Assembly: GCF_025736875.1 (NCBI RefSeq)
Contig: NZ_CP107052.1
Coordinates: forward strand, 794,001 to 858,000
Source of the DNA: Candidatus Kirkpatrickella diaphorinae
Lineage (GTDB): Bacteria > Pseudomonadota > Alphaproteobacteria > Acetobacterales > Acetobacteraceae
Length of the DNA stretch: 64,000 nucleotides
Direction of reading: 5' to 3'
The number at the start of each line of letters is the position of its first letter. The first letter of the stretch is position 1. Both the position numbers and the translations under genes were made by a program. Positions 55,937 to 64,000 of this stretch are shown in pieces. The notes under the pieces are model-generated. The model worked only from the letters and a program-made list of their open reading frames with translations, made no database searches and was not told the origin of the DNA.

Positions 55937-56347
55937 TTAGTGGGTCGTGGCTTTGACGCCGAGTTCACCCGTCAGAAACTGCGCGCGTCCATTCCCGAAG
56001 GACCAGTGCGCATCTTCGTTTTCCACGACCGAAATCATGACATCGGAGGATTTGATCTGGCATTCCGCCTCCAGACGTTCAGTAAGGCGCCTGTAAAACG
56101 CGGCGGTTTTCTCCTCCCCGCGTGGCCGACTGAACATCTGGATGAGGAGGACTTTTTCCGTACGCGGAATATCAAGTCCGGTATCCTCCACAATCATATG
56201 AGACGGCTTATATTCACTGACGAGCTGATAGCGATCCCGCCGCGGCACCTGAAAAACTTCCAGCATAGCCTCATGCGCGACATCAAGAATTTTCCGGATT
56301 TCCGCCGGGCTGCGACCTTCGAGCATATGAAAATGGAGAAGCGGCAT
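55937..56347 (-). CDS. Tautomerase family protein
   Basis: 136 aa. MPLLHFHMLEGRS supplies the N-terminal Pro catalytic residue of the tautomerase_2 family, and SDVMISVVENEDAHWSFG matches the family's second half. It lies between iolB and the Hyi-like gene, co-oriented. A role in keto-enol steps of inositol breakdown is possible but not shown. Confidence 0.83.
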   Translation of the reverse strand: MPLLHFHMLEGRSPAEIRKILDVAHEAMLEVFQVPRRDRYQLVSEYKPSHMIVEDTGLDIPRTEKVLLIQMFSRPRGEEKTAAFYRRLTERLEAECQIKSSDVMISVVENEDAHWSFGNGRAQFLTGELGVKATTH

Positions 56348-56403
56348 AGGTTGATCCTTTTTTGACTGAGTTAAAGCCCTGTCCCATCAGGTGGAACGGA
56401 CGA

Positions 56404-57201
56404 TTAATAGGGCAGATGCGCCTGATCAGGGTCCATCGAGAACTTCCAGACGCGATGCGGCCCCGCCATGACATTCAGGTAGAAGAGGTCGAAACCCACC
56501 GGTGCCCCGACCGGATGATATCCTTTGGGCACCATGACGACATCGCCATCAGACACCGCCATCGCCTCATCCAGGGTTTTATCCTTGGTATAGACGCGTT
56601 GCAGCGCAAAATCGCTGCCACGTTTGAGGCGATGGTAATACGTCTCCTCAAGATACGTTTCGTTGGGGTAATCATCCGTGTCATGCTTGTGCGGCGGATA
56701 GCTTGACCAATGTCCGCCGGGGGTGATGACCTCGACGACGAGAAGCGTCTCCGCCTGCGCCGTGTCCGGCAGGATATTGCGAATGTAGCGCTGGTTATTA
56801 CCTTTGCCGCGCGGCACCTCCCCCACCTCGTCCGGTTTGATCAGGCGCGCCGGATATTTCCCCTGCGCGGGGGACGAGCATACGGCCACCTCCAGATCCG
56901 TTTCCGCCCGAATGGACCATGCTTCATTCGGGGGCACATAAACGGACCAGGGCAGACCCTCAAACGGATTTTTACGCTCGCCCAACAAGCCGAAATCCCG
57001 TCCGGCCGCTTCAATTCGTCCTTTACCCCCCAGCAGCACCAGGCAGATTTCCGTTTGATCGGTCGTGCCGGAGGTCACCTCACCAGCCGCCAGCTTGCGG
57101 ACTTCAAACCCGACATATTTCCACCCTGCCGATTCCGGCGTAACCCTGACAGTGACGCGATCAGGCCCGGGCGCCTGCGAATGAACAAGCAAATTCGTCA
57201 T
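56404..57201 (-). CDS. iolB: IolB, 5-deoxy-glucuronate isomerase
   Basis: Converts 5-deoxy-glucuronate to 2-deoxy-5-keto-gluconate in myo-inositol breakdown. 265 aa cupin pair. GGHWSSYPPHKHDTDDYPNETYLEE is the signature metal site, and DVVMVPKGYHPV follows. Co-transcribed with iolC upstream (gap 90 bases). Confidence 0.95.
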   Translation of the reverse strand: MTNLLVHSQAPGPDRVTVRVTPESAGWKYVGFEVRKLAAGEVTSGTTDQTEICLVLLGGKGRIEAAGRDFGLLGERKNPFEGLPWSVYVPPNEAWSIRAETDLEVAVCSSPAQGKYPARLIKPDEVGEVPRGKGNNQRYIRNILPDTAQAETLLVVEVITPGGHWSSYPPHKHDTDDYPNETYLEETYYHRLKRGSDFALQRVYTKDKTLDEAMAVSDGDVVMVPKGYHPVGAPVGFDLFYLNVMAGPHRVWKFSMDPDQAHLPY

Positions 57202-57291
57202 GACATCATGCCTTTACTGCCCGTTCCGCCTTCACGCCAGTAAGCATGCGGTGAATGCGGAACCGGGAAACCAATCTTAAACCGATTTGCG

Positions 57292-59220
57292 TCACGCAGA
57301 AACCTTGCCCGTTTCGCGTGCGGCTTCAATAGCCGTCCATGCCTTGACAAATATGGTAAATTTTTCGGCCATTTCCGAAACGGCCTTTTCGTCATCAATC
57401 TGTCCGGCCAGCCATGCGCGCGCCGTTTGGCCAAAAATCGTGCGGCCAATCGCAAAACCTTTGACCCACGGCGTGACGGCGGCCGCCTTGAAGGCTTCCA
57501 GCAAATCATCCGTCGGCGCATCAAGGCCAAGTATGACAATACCGCGGCAAAGCGGGTCACGTTCCGCGATGACGGCCGCGATGCGTTGCCAGGCTTCCGG
57601 GTCCTTGCTGCCTTCCAGTTTCCACCAGTCCGGCTTGATGCCAAGGTCGTAAAGACGTGTCAGAACGCGGGCAACTGTATCCCGGTCAATCACGCCATTT
57701 TTACCGCTGATGATCTCCAGCAGAAGCTCCCGCCCCGTCCGGCGACAGGCATCATAGGCCCTTTCCAGCTCACGCTCCTGCTGAAGGCGCAGTTCCTCCG
57801 GGTCATCCGGGTGGTAAAAACAAAGGCATTTGACGACATGGTCAATCGGCCATTCCGCCAGATGAGCGCCCAGACTCCCCCCATCATCAAAATCCAACGG
57901 GCGTGAGCCGGGCTTTTCAATCGGGCGCGCGATCCATAAACCTTTATGCGACGCGTCAAACAGCGCATCCTGGCCGAAACGCCCATCCATGAAAGTGCCA
58001 AATCCGGGGCGCCCCTTCGCCACTCTGTCCAGCGCCTTGATCGTGAGGCGTTTGAAGGCTGAGATCCTCTCCGGTGCGGCACCGGCCTCACGGGCCATAT
58101 CCTCAAGCTGCATGCGATGATCACAGGCCAGCGCCATAATCGGCATGGATTGCGCCCGCCTTGTTGTGGCCCAATGCAGGTGGTTAAGCGCCGCATCATG
58201 ACGCAGCGCCTTAAGAGGGCTGCCATTTTTCAGGAAGTAACGAAGCTCTTCCCATGTCGGAATTTCCGCCGAACATAACAGGCGCGAGACGGCGAAGGCG
58301 CCGCAGGCATTGGCGTAAGTGCAGCAGGTTTCAAGCTTTTCACCCCGCACCCAGCCGCGCAGGAAGCCGGACATGAACGCATCACCCGCGCCCAGCGTAT
58401 TATAAACATCAATCGGGAAGCCCGCGCCGCGAATACCTTTTTCAAGACTGTCGGGAATATCATCTTCGAATACGACGCATCCCATGGGGCCGCGTTTGCA
58501 GACAATCACGGCCTGCGTCAAACTGCGGATCCGTCGGATCGCCTCCAGCGTGTCTTCACTCCCGCCCGCAATATGGAGTTCCTCCTCCGTGCCGACAATC
58601 AGGTCACATTCCGGCAGGATGGCACGGAGATGCCGGGTGACATCGTCGGAACGGACATAACGGGATTCCCCCTCACCTATGCCAGCGAGGCCCCAGAGAT
58701 TGGGGCGGTAATCAACGTCGAAAACCACTTTGCCGCCCGCTTCATGGATGATCTTCATCGCCTTGCGCTGGGCCGCCGCGCTGTGCGGACGCGAGAAATG
58801 CGTGCCAGTCACCACGACTGCCCTGGCCCGGCGGATGAGTGCCGGATTGATATCGTCTTCATTCAGCGCCGCATCCGCACAATCCGTGCGGTAAAACAGC
58901 AGGGGGAAGTTTTCCCGGTCACGCACACCGAGAATCGCCAGGGCCGTCAGGCGGGCCGTGTCGGTCACCACGCCCTGCGTTTCCACGCCCTCACGCGCCA
59001 GGCGCTCCCGGATGAAGCGACCGAAAGCCTCATCACCCACCCGCGTGATCAGCGCGGCGCGCAGGCCCAGGCGTGATGTCCCGATTGCAATATTTGCCGG
59101 ACACCCGCCCACAGCTTTGCTGAACGTCGCCATATCTTCCAGTCGGCCACCGATCTGCTGGCCGTAAATATCGATGGATGCGCGCCCGATCGCGATAATA
59201 TCCAGTTGCGACGCTGCCAT
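57292..59220 (-). CDS. iolC: IolC-DUF2090 fusion: 5-dehydro-2-deoxygluconokinase with C-terminal aldolase-like domain
   Basis: 642 aa. Residues ~1-335 are a PfkB-family kinase (AVGGCPANIAIG; NTLGAGDAFMSGFLRG with catalytic Asp) that phosphorylates 2-deoxy-5-keto-gluconate. Residues ~350-640 match DUF2090, an aldolase-like domain fused to IolC in many proteobacteria, with KLEGSKDPEAW and VILGLDAP. The fusion may combine phosphorylation with cleavage. First gene of the operon, divergent from an RpiR regulator. Confidence 0.93.
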   Translation of the reverse strand: MAASQLDIIAIGRASIDIYGQQIGGRLEDMATFSKAVGGCPANIAIGTSRLGLRAALITRVGDEAFGRFIRERLAREGVETQGVVTDTARLTALAILGVRDRENFPLLFYRTDCADAALNEDDINPALIRRARAVVVTGTHFSRPHSAAAQRKAMKIIHEAGGKVVFDVDYRPNLWGLAGIGEGESRYVRSDDVTRHLRAILPECDLIVGTEEELHIAGGSEDTLEAIRRIRSLTQAVIVCKRGPMGCVVFEDDIPDSLEKGIRGAGFPIDVYNTLGAGDAFMSGFLRGWVRGEKLETCCTYANACGAFAVSRLLCSAEIPTWEELRYFLKNGSPLKALRHDAALNHLHWATTRRAQSMPIMALACDHRMQLEDMAREAGAAPERISAFKRLTIKALDRVAKGRPGFGTFMDGRFGQDALFDASHKGLWIARPIEKPGSRPLDFDDGGSLGAHLAEWPIDHVVKCLCFYHPDDPEELRLQQERELERAYDACRRTGRELLLEIISGKNGVIDRDTVARVLTRLYDLGIKPDWWKLEGSKDPEAWQRIAAVIAERDPLCRGIVILGLDAPTDDLLEAFKAAAVTPWVKGFAIGRTIFGQTARAWLAGQIDDEKAVSEMAEKFTIFVKAWTAIEAARETGKVSA

Positions 59221-59255
59221 GAGTGTTCTCCAACTTAAATTCGTTAAGCGGAATA

Positions 59256-59267
59256 GAACATATGTTC
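59256..59267. promoter_or_regulatory. Palindromic operator candidate between iolC and rpiR
   Basis: GAACATATGTTC is a perfect 12-bp palindrome 36 bases before iolC and ~130 before the RpiR gene. RpiR-type repressors bind such symmetric sites, so it may control both directions; the assignment is inferred. Confidence 0.45.
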
Positions 59268-59397
59268 CCTTATTTGTCTATTAAAGGAATAAATTTTTAT
59301 GACTCGGGAAACATCCTCCCTGCCAAAACGATATTCCTTTCGTGTTGAGACGCGCTATCTATCTCGCATTTGACGCAGAACAGGGTACGAATCATCA

Positions 59398-60258
59398 ATG
59401 TGTAACGACATGCGGGAGACCGGCAGAGGCATCATGGCGCGGGTCGCGCCACTCAGCGCCTATGACCAGCTTTATCAGAACATCCGCACACAACAGGCCG
59501 CGCTGCCGCCGCGATTGAGGCAGATAGCGGAATATATCACGCAGCACCCGAATGATGTTGCTTTGGGGACCGTCAAAAGCATGGCTTCCGCCGCAAATGT
59601 GCAACCTTCGACGGTCATCCGGTTTGCCCGATTATTCGGCTTCAACGGTTTCAGCGAGATGCAGGCCGTCTTTCAGAACCATCTTCGCAGCCGCGTCACA
59701 CCTTATCAGGAGCGGGTCAGCGCCCTCCATCGCGTGGATGGGCAGCCCGTGGCCGCTTGCGATGTGCTGGAAGGGTTCCATCGTGCGGCCACAGAATCGC
59801 TGGAAGCGCTCCATCACCTCGTGGACCCTGAACGTCTGCAGAAAGCGGTCGCCTGCCTCGCACGCGGCCGCGTCATCTATATTCTCGGCCTGCGCCGCTC
59901 CATGGCTGTTGTGCGCTACCTCGCCTATTTATTCACCAAGCTTGAAATCCCACACCGCGTTGTGGGTGCTGAAGCGGGGATGGAAGAGGAATCCATTTTC
60001 GGCGCCGGGCCGGAGGATGCGGCCCTCGTCATCAGCTTCAGTGAATATGCGCCTCTGACCGTTCACCTCTTCAACCAGCTTGAGAAAAGACGCGTGCCGG
60101 TTGTCTCACTGACGGATAATGCGATCAGCCCCATCATCCCCGCATCCGGCCTCTGGTTTGAAATTGTTGAAACCGATTTCCAGGGATTCCGAGCTAATGC
60201 GGCAACGATGGTCATGATTATGACTCTTGCCGCCGCCATTGCCGAGCGGCGGAAGTAA
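59398..60258 (+). CDS. RpiR/MurR-family transcriptional regulator (inositol/sugar operon)
   Basis: 286 aa. The N-terminal helix-turn-helix reads ASAANVQPSTVIRFARLFGF, and the C-terminal SIS domain (YILGLRRSMAVVRYLAYLF) senses a sugar phosphate. Start is uncertain: ATG 59398 opens the frame, but ATG 59434 has AGAGG at better spacing. Divergent from iolC, so it likely regulates that operon, as RpiR-type regulators do elsewhere. Confidence 0.9.
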   Translation: MCNDMRETGRGIMARVAPLSAYDQLYQNIRTQQAALPPRLRQIAEYITQHPNDVALGTVKSMASAANVQPSTVIRFARLFGFNGFSEMQAVFQNHLRSRVTPYQERVSALHRVDGQPVAACDVLEGFHRAATESLEALHHLVDPERLQKAVACLARGRVIYILGLRRSMAVVRYLAYLFTKLEIPHRVVGAEAGMEEESIFGAGPEDAALVISFSEYAPLTVHLFNQLEKRRVPVVSLTDNAISPIIPASGLWFEIVETDFQGFRANAATMVMIMTLAAAIAERRK

Positions 60259-60689
60259 CAGCGCATCGCCGTCACTGAACGCTTTCACTCCTCGGCGACT
60301 TGCCATCAGGCGGGGCGCTTGCGTGCATTATGTGCAGCTCCGCCTCGACAGGGCGCGCCGACAGATTTGTGACGCGCCCCGACCGCGATTTTCATATTTC
60401 AAGATCAATCATGCCGGAACAGCGCGCGTGTAGGTTATTAACCCGCAATATTACACAAAAAATATTGGAAATCACCATTAGAAAACGCTATGCGATGGGT
60501 AAATCTTCGAAACGCGATGTCGTAAAATGTCTTAATGTTAGTATATAAAATCATTATAAGAAGTAGTTTGTTGATATTACCTAAAATTATACATAAGTTT
60601 TAATCATGTTAACAAGTTTATACTTCGTTTGAATTGAACATTGTGATATATAGCATTATTGCAGATCAATAAAAAAGGAAACATCTGTG
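60259..60689. other. AT-rich gap before the phosphoesterase gene
   Basis: There is no supported gene. From about 60440 the sequence becomes strongly AT-rich (TATATAAAATCATTATAAG), which suits a promoter. The last bases hold AAAAAGGAAAC, the next gene's ribosome site. Confidence 0.5.
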
Positions 60690-62210
60690 ATGTGTAAATA
60701 TCTACCGGTCATTTTGACCGTCTGTACCTTGTCGGGTTGCGCAGGTGCGTCTTCCACATCAGGGACACATACTCACCCTCAGGTGAAAAATAAAAGTTCG
60801 GCCGTAGGGTCTTTTGATGACCGTTCAACCAGCGTGCAAATTATTGACTGGCTTAACGTGCCCGTTACAGACATTAAGCTCGTCAGTCAGGGTGTCTATG
60901 AAGGTGAATGGAAAGCCTCCCCACCATCTGACATTCAATTCGATAGTGAAGGTCATATGGTGACAACATCCAATGCCTGGCTGCATGGCGCTGGCGGGTG
61001 GGCGACTTACAAAGTCAAAAATGACGGCGCAAATCTTTCCTTCGCTTGGTACAATCCTTATAACGGGAGCAATTCTTACTGGGTTAGTTCGGACCCTGAC
61101 GATTATTATTTCACGCAGGAAGGCACAGGAGGCGGAAATAACGCGTCCATTACCTGGTACGTGCGCAAAAAAACACGCCCGCAGCCGATCAAAAATTATA
61201 GGGCCATCATCATGGCGGACGCGCAGCCATGGCGTTTATCGTCGGGTGGTGACCCGAATTCAGAAAGTGAGAATGGCGCGCCATGGAGGAAAATCGACAG
61301 CAACACCTTCAATGCGATCAAAGAGCATAGCAACGTCAAATTCATGATCAACAACGGTGATTTGACCGAATATGGTCGCACGACACAGTACAACGACTAT
61401 GCGCGCATTTATCATGCAACCAATATTCCGCTTCTGGAGGGGTTGGGAAATCATGATTACGCCAATAATGTTCATGATTGCTATGCAATCGAGGATTGGG
61501 GACCATCTTCCGATGGGTGCGCTCTGAACATGGTCATCAGGGAATATAATCATATTCAATATATGAAGAATAATATTGATCAAATTCCCGGCGCCGCCTT
61601 CAGCGCAGATGTGTCTCGATCAGAATATACGGATTCTGAAATTGGATTCGACGAATATGGTGGAAGCTTTTCTTATTCCTGGGATGTCGGGGATGTTCAC
61701 TACGTTCAACTTCAGAATCATCCCCTTTACACGATAAATTTAGAAGCCGATACCGTATTCCTGCAGACCTCGGTGGATATCACCAACTCTCTCGCATGGC
61801 TCAGACGAGATCTCGAACGCGCTGATCTGAGGGGCAAGGTCACCATCATCAATTTCCATGACGCCAGACCTTTTTACAATGATGGCGACTCTCACTTCCT
61901 TAATAAAGGTAATCTACAGGATCTCGCCACGTTTAAATCGATCATCACGTCCCATAAGGTCAAGGCGATCTTCGTCGGACACACGCACGTGCAAGCTTAC
62001 TGCCGGGCACAAAACGATACTGCTTTCGGCAATATCCCTGTTTACACGGCCGGGGCGCTTTTTAAAGGTGATTACTACCTGATTGACGTTAAAGGACAGG
62101 AGATCAGCGTCTCCGCCTTCAACGGTAAAACAGGGATGCCCGATCTGGTGAGAGATCTGGGTGTGATTGGCAGCGATACCGATTTTTCGAGCACATGCAG
62201 TAATTTATGA
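60690..62210 (+). CDS. Lipoprotein calcineurin-like metallophosphoesterase
   Basis: 506 aa with lipobox LSGC, so anchored in the envelope. Residues ~30-170 are an extra beta domain rich in Trp/Gly/Asn. Then come the metal motifs: MADAQPW, NNGDLTEYG, GLGNHDY, NFHDAR and FVGHTHVQ. Some related secreted phosphoesterases target nucleotides or lipids; the substrate here is unknown. ATG 60690 is preferred over an overlapping GTG. Base use is AT-richer than its neighbours, so it may be acquired. Confidence 0.82.
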   Translation: MCKYLPVILTVCTLSGCAGASSTSGTHTHPQVKNKSSAVGSFDDRSTSVQIIDWLNVPVTDIKLVSQGVYEGEWKASPPSDIQFDSEGHMVTTSNAWLHGAGGWATYKVKNDGANLSFAWYNPYNGSNSYWVSSDPDDYYFTQEGTGGGNNASITWYVRKKTRPQPIKNYRAIIMADAQPWRLSSGGDPNSESENGAPWRKIDSNTFNAIKEHSNVKFMINNGDLTEYGRTTQYNDYARIYHATNIPLLEGLGNHDYANNVHDCYAIEDWGPSSDGCALNMVIREYNHIQYMKNNIDQIPGAAFSADVSRSEYTDSEIGFDEYGGSFSYSWDVGDVHYVQLQNHPLYTINLEADTVFLQTSVDITNSLAWLRRDLERADLRGKVTIINFHDARPFYNDGDSHFLNKGNLQDLATFKSIITSHKVKAIFVGHTHVQAYCRAQNDTAFGNIPVYTAGALFKGDYYLIDVKGQEISVSAFNGKTGMPDLVRDLGVIGSDTDFSSTCSNL

Positions 62211-62247
62211 GTTTAATTCCCTCTTCCTGCAAAGGAGGGCGGAGTTC

Positions 62248-62299
62248 TTCGCGTCGAACTGACAAAAGATCCGTTTCGTCCTCGGCGCTTCGACGCGAA
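62248..62299. terminator. Inverted repeat between convergent genes (candidate terminator)
   Basis: TTCGCGTCGAA (62248-62258) and TTCGACGCGAA (62289-62299) are exact complements with a 30-base spacer, between the phosphoesterase and the dehydrogenase cytochrome gene. A two-way terminator is likely, although no T-run is clear. Confidence 0.45.
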
Positions 62300-62324
62300 A
62301 ACACGGAGTGGGGCATGGTCGACG

Positions 62325-63800
62325 TCACGCATCTGGCGGCAAGCTCATTTCAGCTTCAGCGAATTTCCGCTGGCGGGCGCGCCGCTCCAGCCAGGCCAGA
62401 GCCGCAACGCCTGCCGCCGCCAATCCACCGGAGCCGGAAATCCCGCCCAGGCGCATGAACATCGTCATCAGCAATGGACGATCATCACCCCTTCGGAATT
62501 TGTCAACATCGGCTGCCGAGACGGAAAGCGCCGCATTGCCGAAACGTTGCAGCACATAATTACTGACCGCCGCGACCTGCGCATCTGATAACTCATCCGC
62601 AAAATGGGGCATGGACACAATATGCCCATCCACCTCGCGATGCACACCGGTCAGGATGCTCATCACAAGGTTACGCGGCGTTATCCCGCCTGTCGCCGTG
62701 TTTGCAAATAATGAAGGGTAGAATTGATCCCGCGTGCCAGCGCCGTTCAGTTGATGGCAAGAGGCGCACGCCCCGATAAAAATCTGCTCACCATTGAGGG
62801 AAGAATTATCGGAAAGCGCCCCTGCGGCCCGCGAGGCCCCAAGATGCAGGGCCTCGAATGTCAGTTCCTGCCGGGGATGCCGTGCGAAAGCCGGCTCCCT
62901 TTGGCCTGCATCCCGAAGGGGCGGGACAGTCTTCAGGTAACGGACGATGCCGTAGAGATCATCGTCAGAAAGATGGCTCAAGCCGTGTTCAATCGCTTCC
63001 GCCATGCCGCCGGACGCCTGCGCCTTACCGTGCACAGCCCCCGTTTTGAGAAATGTAAAAAGCTCATCATCTCGCCACGCCCCGATGCCGCTGATTTCAT
63101 CTGACGTGATATTCGGCGCGTACCAGCCGCCGACAACCGCCCCGCCAAGATAGCGACGCTTATCTTCGCCAAGGAGGCTGTTGCGCGGTGAATGGCAGGC
63201 GGAACAATGTCCCATGACATCGACGAGATACCGCCCACGCGCAACACTGCCGGGTTGGTCACGCGCATCATCGACCGGGCGCCCGCGCGCGAAAAGCCAG
63301 TTCCACCCGGCCATGAGGGAGCGGACATTAAAGGGAAAGGGAAGCCGTGTTTCAACCGTTGGCGCGGCATCAATGGCAGTGACGTTATTCTTCAGATAAG
63401 TGAACAGCGCGTGCACATCCTGGTCGCTCATCCCGGCATAGGATGTATAGGGCATGGCGGGGTAAAGATGCCCGTGTGGCGACACGCCATGACGGATGGC
63501 TTTAGCAAAGGCGGCTTCATCCCATCCGCCAATGCCGAAAGTTTTTGAAGGTGTGATGTTCGGCGCGATAATGGCGCCGAGAGGGGAATGGATGGCTTTG
63601 CCACCCGCATAGGGCGTACCATCAGGCCCGATATGACAGGCTTCACAATCCGCCTCGCGCGCAATGTACGCACCGCGCGCCATAAGGGCCTGGTGGTCCG
63701 TACCGGCCGACGCCGCAGCGGCGATGAGCGGCGCACATGCGACAACACCCGAGATCAGGCGGGAAAGGGCATTCACCCCGATAAGCCGGAGAGATCTCAT
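62325..63800 (-). CDS. Triple-haem cytochrome c subunit of a membrane-bound dehydrogenase
   Basis: 491 aa with signal peptide. Three CxxCH haem sites are seen: CEACH (C52, C55), CSACH (C199, C202) and CASCH (around residue 350). A C-terminal hydrophobic helix (GLAAAGVAALAWL) anchors it. This is the electron-transfer subunit of acetic-acid-bacterial alcohol, gluconate or sorbitol dehydrogenases, which passes electrons to ubiquinone. It starts 8 bases past the upstream subunit's stop. Confidence 0.92.
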   Translation of the reverse strand: MRSLRLIGVNALSRLISGVVACAPLIAAAASAGTDHQALMARGAYIAREADCEACHIGPDGTPYAGGKAIHSPLGAIIAPNITPSKTFGIGGWDEAAFAKAIRHGVSPHGHLYPAMPYTSYAGMSDQDVHALFTYLKNNVTAIDAAPTVETRLPFPFNVRSLMAGWNWLFARGRPVDDARDQPGSVARGRYLVDVMGHCSACHSPRNSLLGEDKRRYLGGAVVGGWYAPNITSDEISGIGAWRDDELFTFLKTGAVHGKAQASGGMAEAIEHGLSHLSDDDLYGIVRYLKTVPPLRDAGQREPAFARHPRQELTFEALHLGASRAAGALSDNSSLNGEQIFIGACASCHQLNGAGTRDQFYPSLFANTATGGITPRNLVMSILTGVHREVDGHIVSMPHFADELSDAQVAAVSNYVLQRFGNAALSVSAADVDKFRRGDDRPLLMTMFMRLGGISGSGGLAAAGVAALAWLERRARQRKFAEAEMSLPPDA

Positions 63801-63808
63801 CTCAAATA

Positions 63809-64000
63809 TCAGTCCTGCCCGATCGTTGCGGGTGGTTCCACCCAGTAATTTGTTTTTCCACGGGCGTAAGACGGTATGACGGTCGCATCGATTGTTGATC
63901 GATACATGAGCGCATTTTCATAGGCGACAAATTGCGCATCATCTTCCGTGCAGTCCGATCGGGGCCCGCCTGTATAGCCGAGATAAAAGGCTGAGATGAT
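63809..64000 (-). CDS. C-terminal part of a partner dehydrogenase subunit (cut by window end)
   Basis: Only the last 63 codons are inside the window. They read AFYLGYTGG, AYENALMYRST, VIPSYARG and NYWVEPP, ending in GQD. This resembles the small subunit of FAD-type gluconate or sorbitol dehydrogenases more than a GMC-fold large subunit, but it is too short to be sure. It is in one operon with the cytochrome. Confidence 0.6.
   Translation of the reverse strand: MISAFYLGYTGGPRSDCTEDDAQFVAYENALMYRSTIDATVIPSYARGKTNYWVEPPATIGQD

Overview
The window looks like a chromosomal segment of an acetic acid bacterium (Acetobacteraceae, Alphaproteobacteria). The signs are a periplasmic three-haem dehydrogenase cytochrome, an OprB-type sugar porin, a Hint_2-domain protein, a secreted KatG and many TonB receptors, at fairly high GC. 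I cannot name the genus.

Layout: 1-2.5 kb holds the end of a his operon (hisA-hisF-hisE), a HIT protein and tRNA-Glu(CUC). 2.8-5.7 kb holds a Hint-domain beta-repeat protein and an orphan HsdR_N nuclease-like gene. 6.2-25.3 kb is the unusual part. It is a one-strand array of 21 secreted-protein genes that I read as an expanded AB5-type toxin locus. Sixteen genes (A1-A16, one broken) encode pertussis/typhoid-toxin-like ADP-ribosyltransferase A subunits. Five (B1-B5, one broken) encode ~115-residue proteins resembling SubB/PltB-type B subunits. The A proteins have a signal peptide, a pertussis-S1-like catalytic domain, a Cys-loop-Cys hinge, a CTA2-like helix and, in 11 of 16, the C-terminal sequence HDEL, a eukaryotic ER-retrieval signal. 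Gene starts recur every ~1.02-1.03 kb through much of the array. Catalytic residues survive in only some copies, while the trafficking tail survives in most.

25.5-31.4 kb is a CsoR-type regulator with an HME-RND tripartite metal efflux operon. 31.5-38 kb holds periplasmic KatG, an OprB porin and a GH3 beta-glucosidase. 38.4-40.7 kb has small membrane proteins and lipoproteins, including two duplicated pairs. 41.4-43.8 kb is copper export (CopA, CopZ). 44-47.7 kb is a TPP-riboswitch-led thiOSGEF operon. 47.7-54.9 kb holds two TonB receptors (one copper-receptor-like, paired with a DUF2946 protein) and a porin-like protein. 55-60.3 kb is a myo-inositol/sugar catabolic operon (iolC-DUF2090 fusion, iolB, a tautomerase, a Hyi-like isomerase) with a divergent RpiR regulator. 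60.7-64 kb holds a lipoprotein phosphoesterase and the cytochrome c and partial catalytic-side subunit of a membrane dehydrogenase.

Together the genes suit a sugar-rich niche shared with eukaryotes such as flowers, fruit, yeasts or insects. Sugar and polyol use and metal and peroxide defence are ordinary for this family; the HDEL-tagged toxin array is not. All family assignments come from reading motifs by eye; no database search was run.
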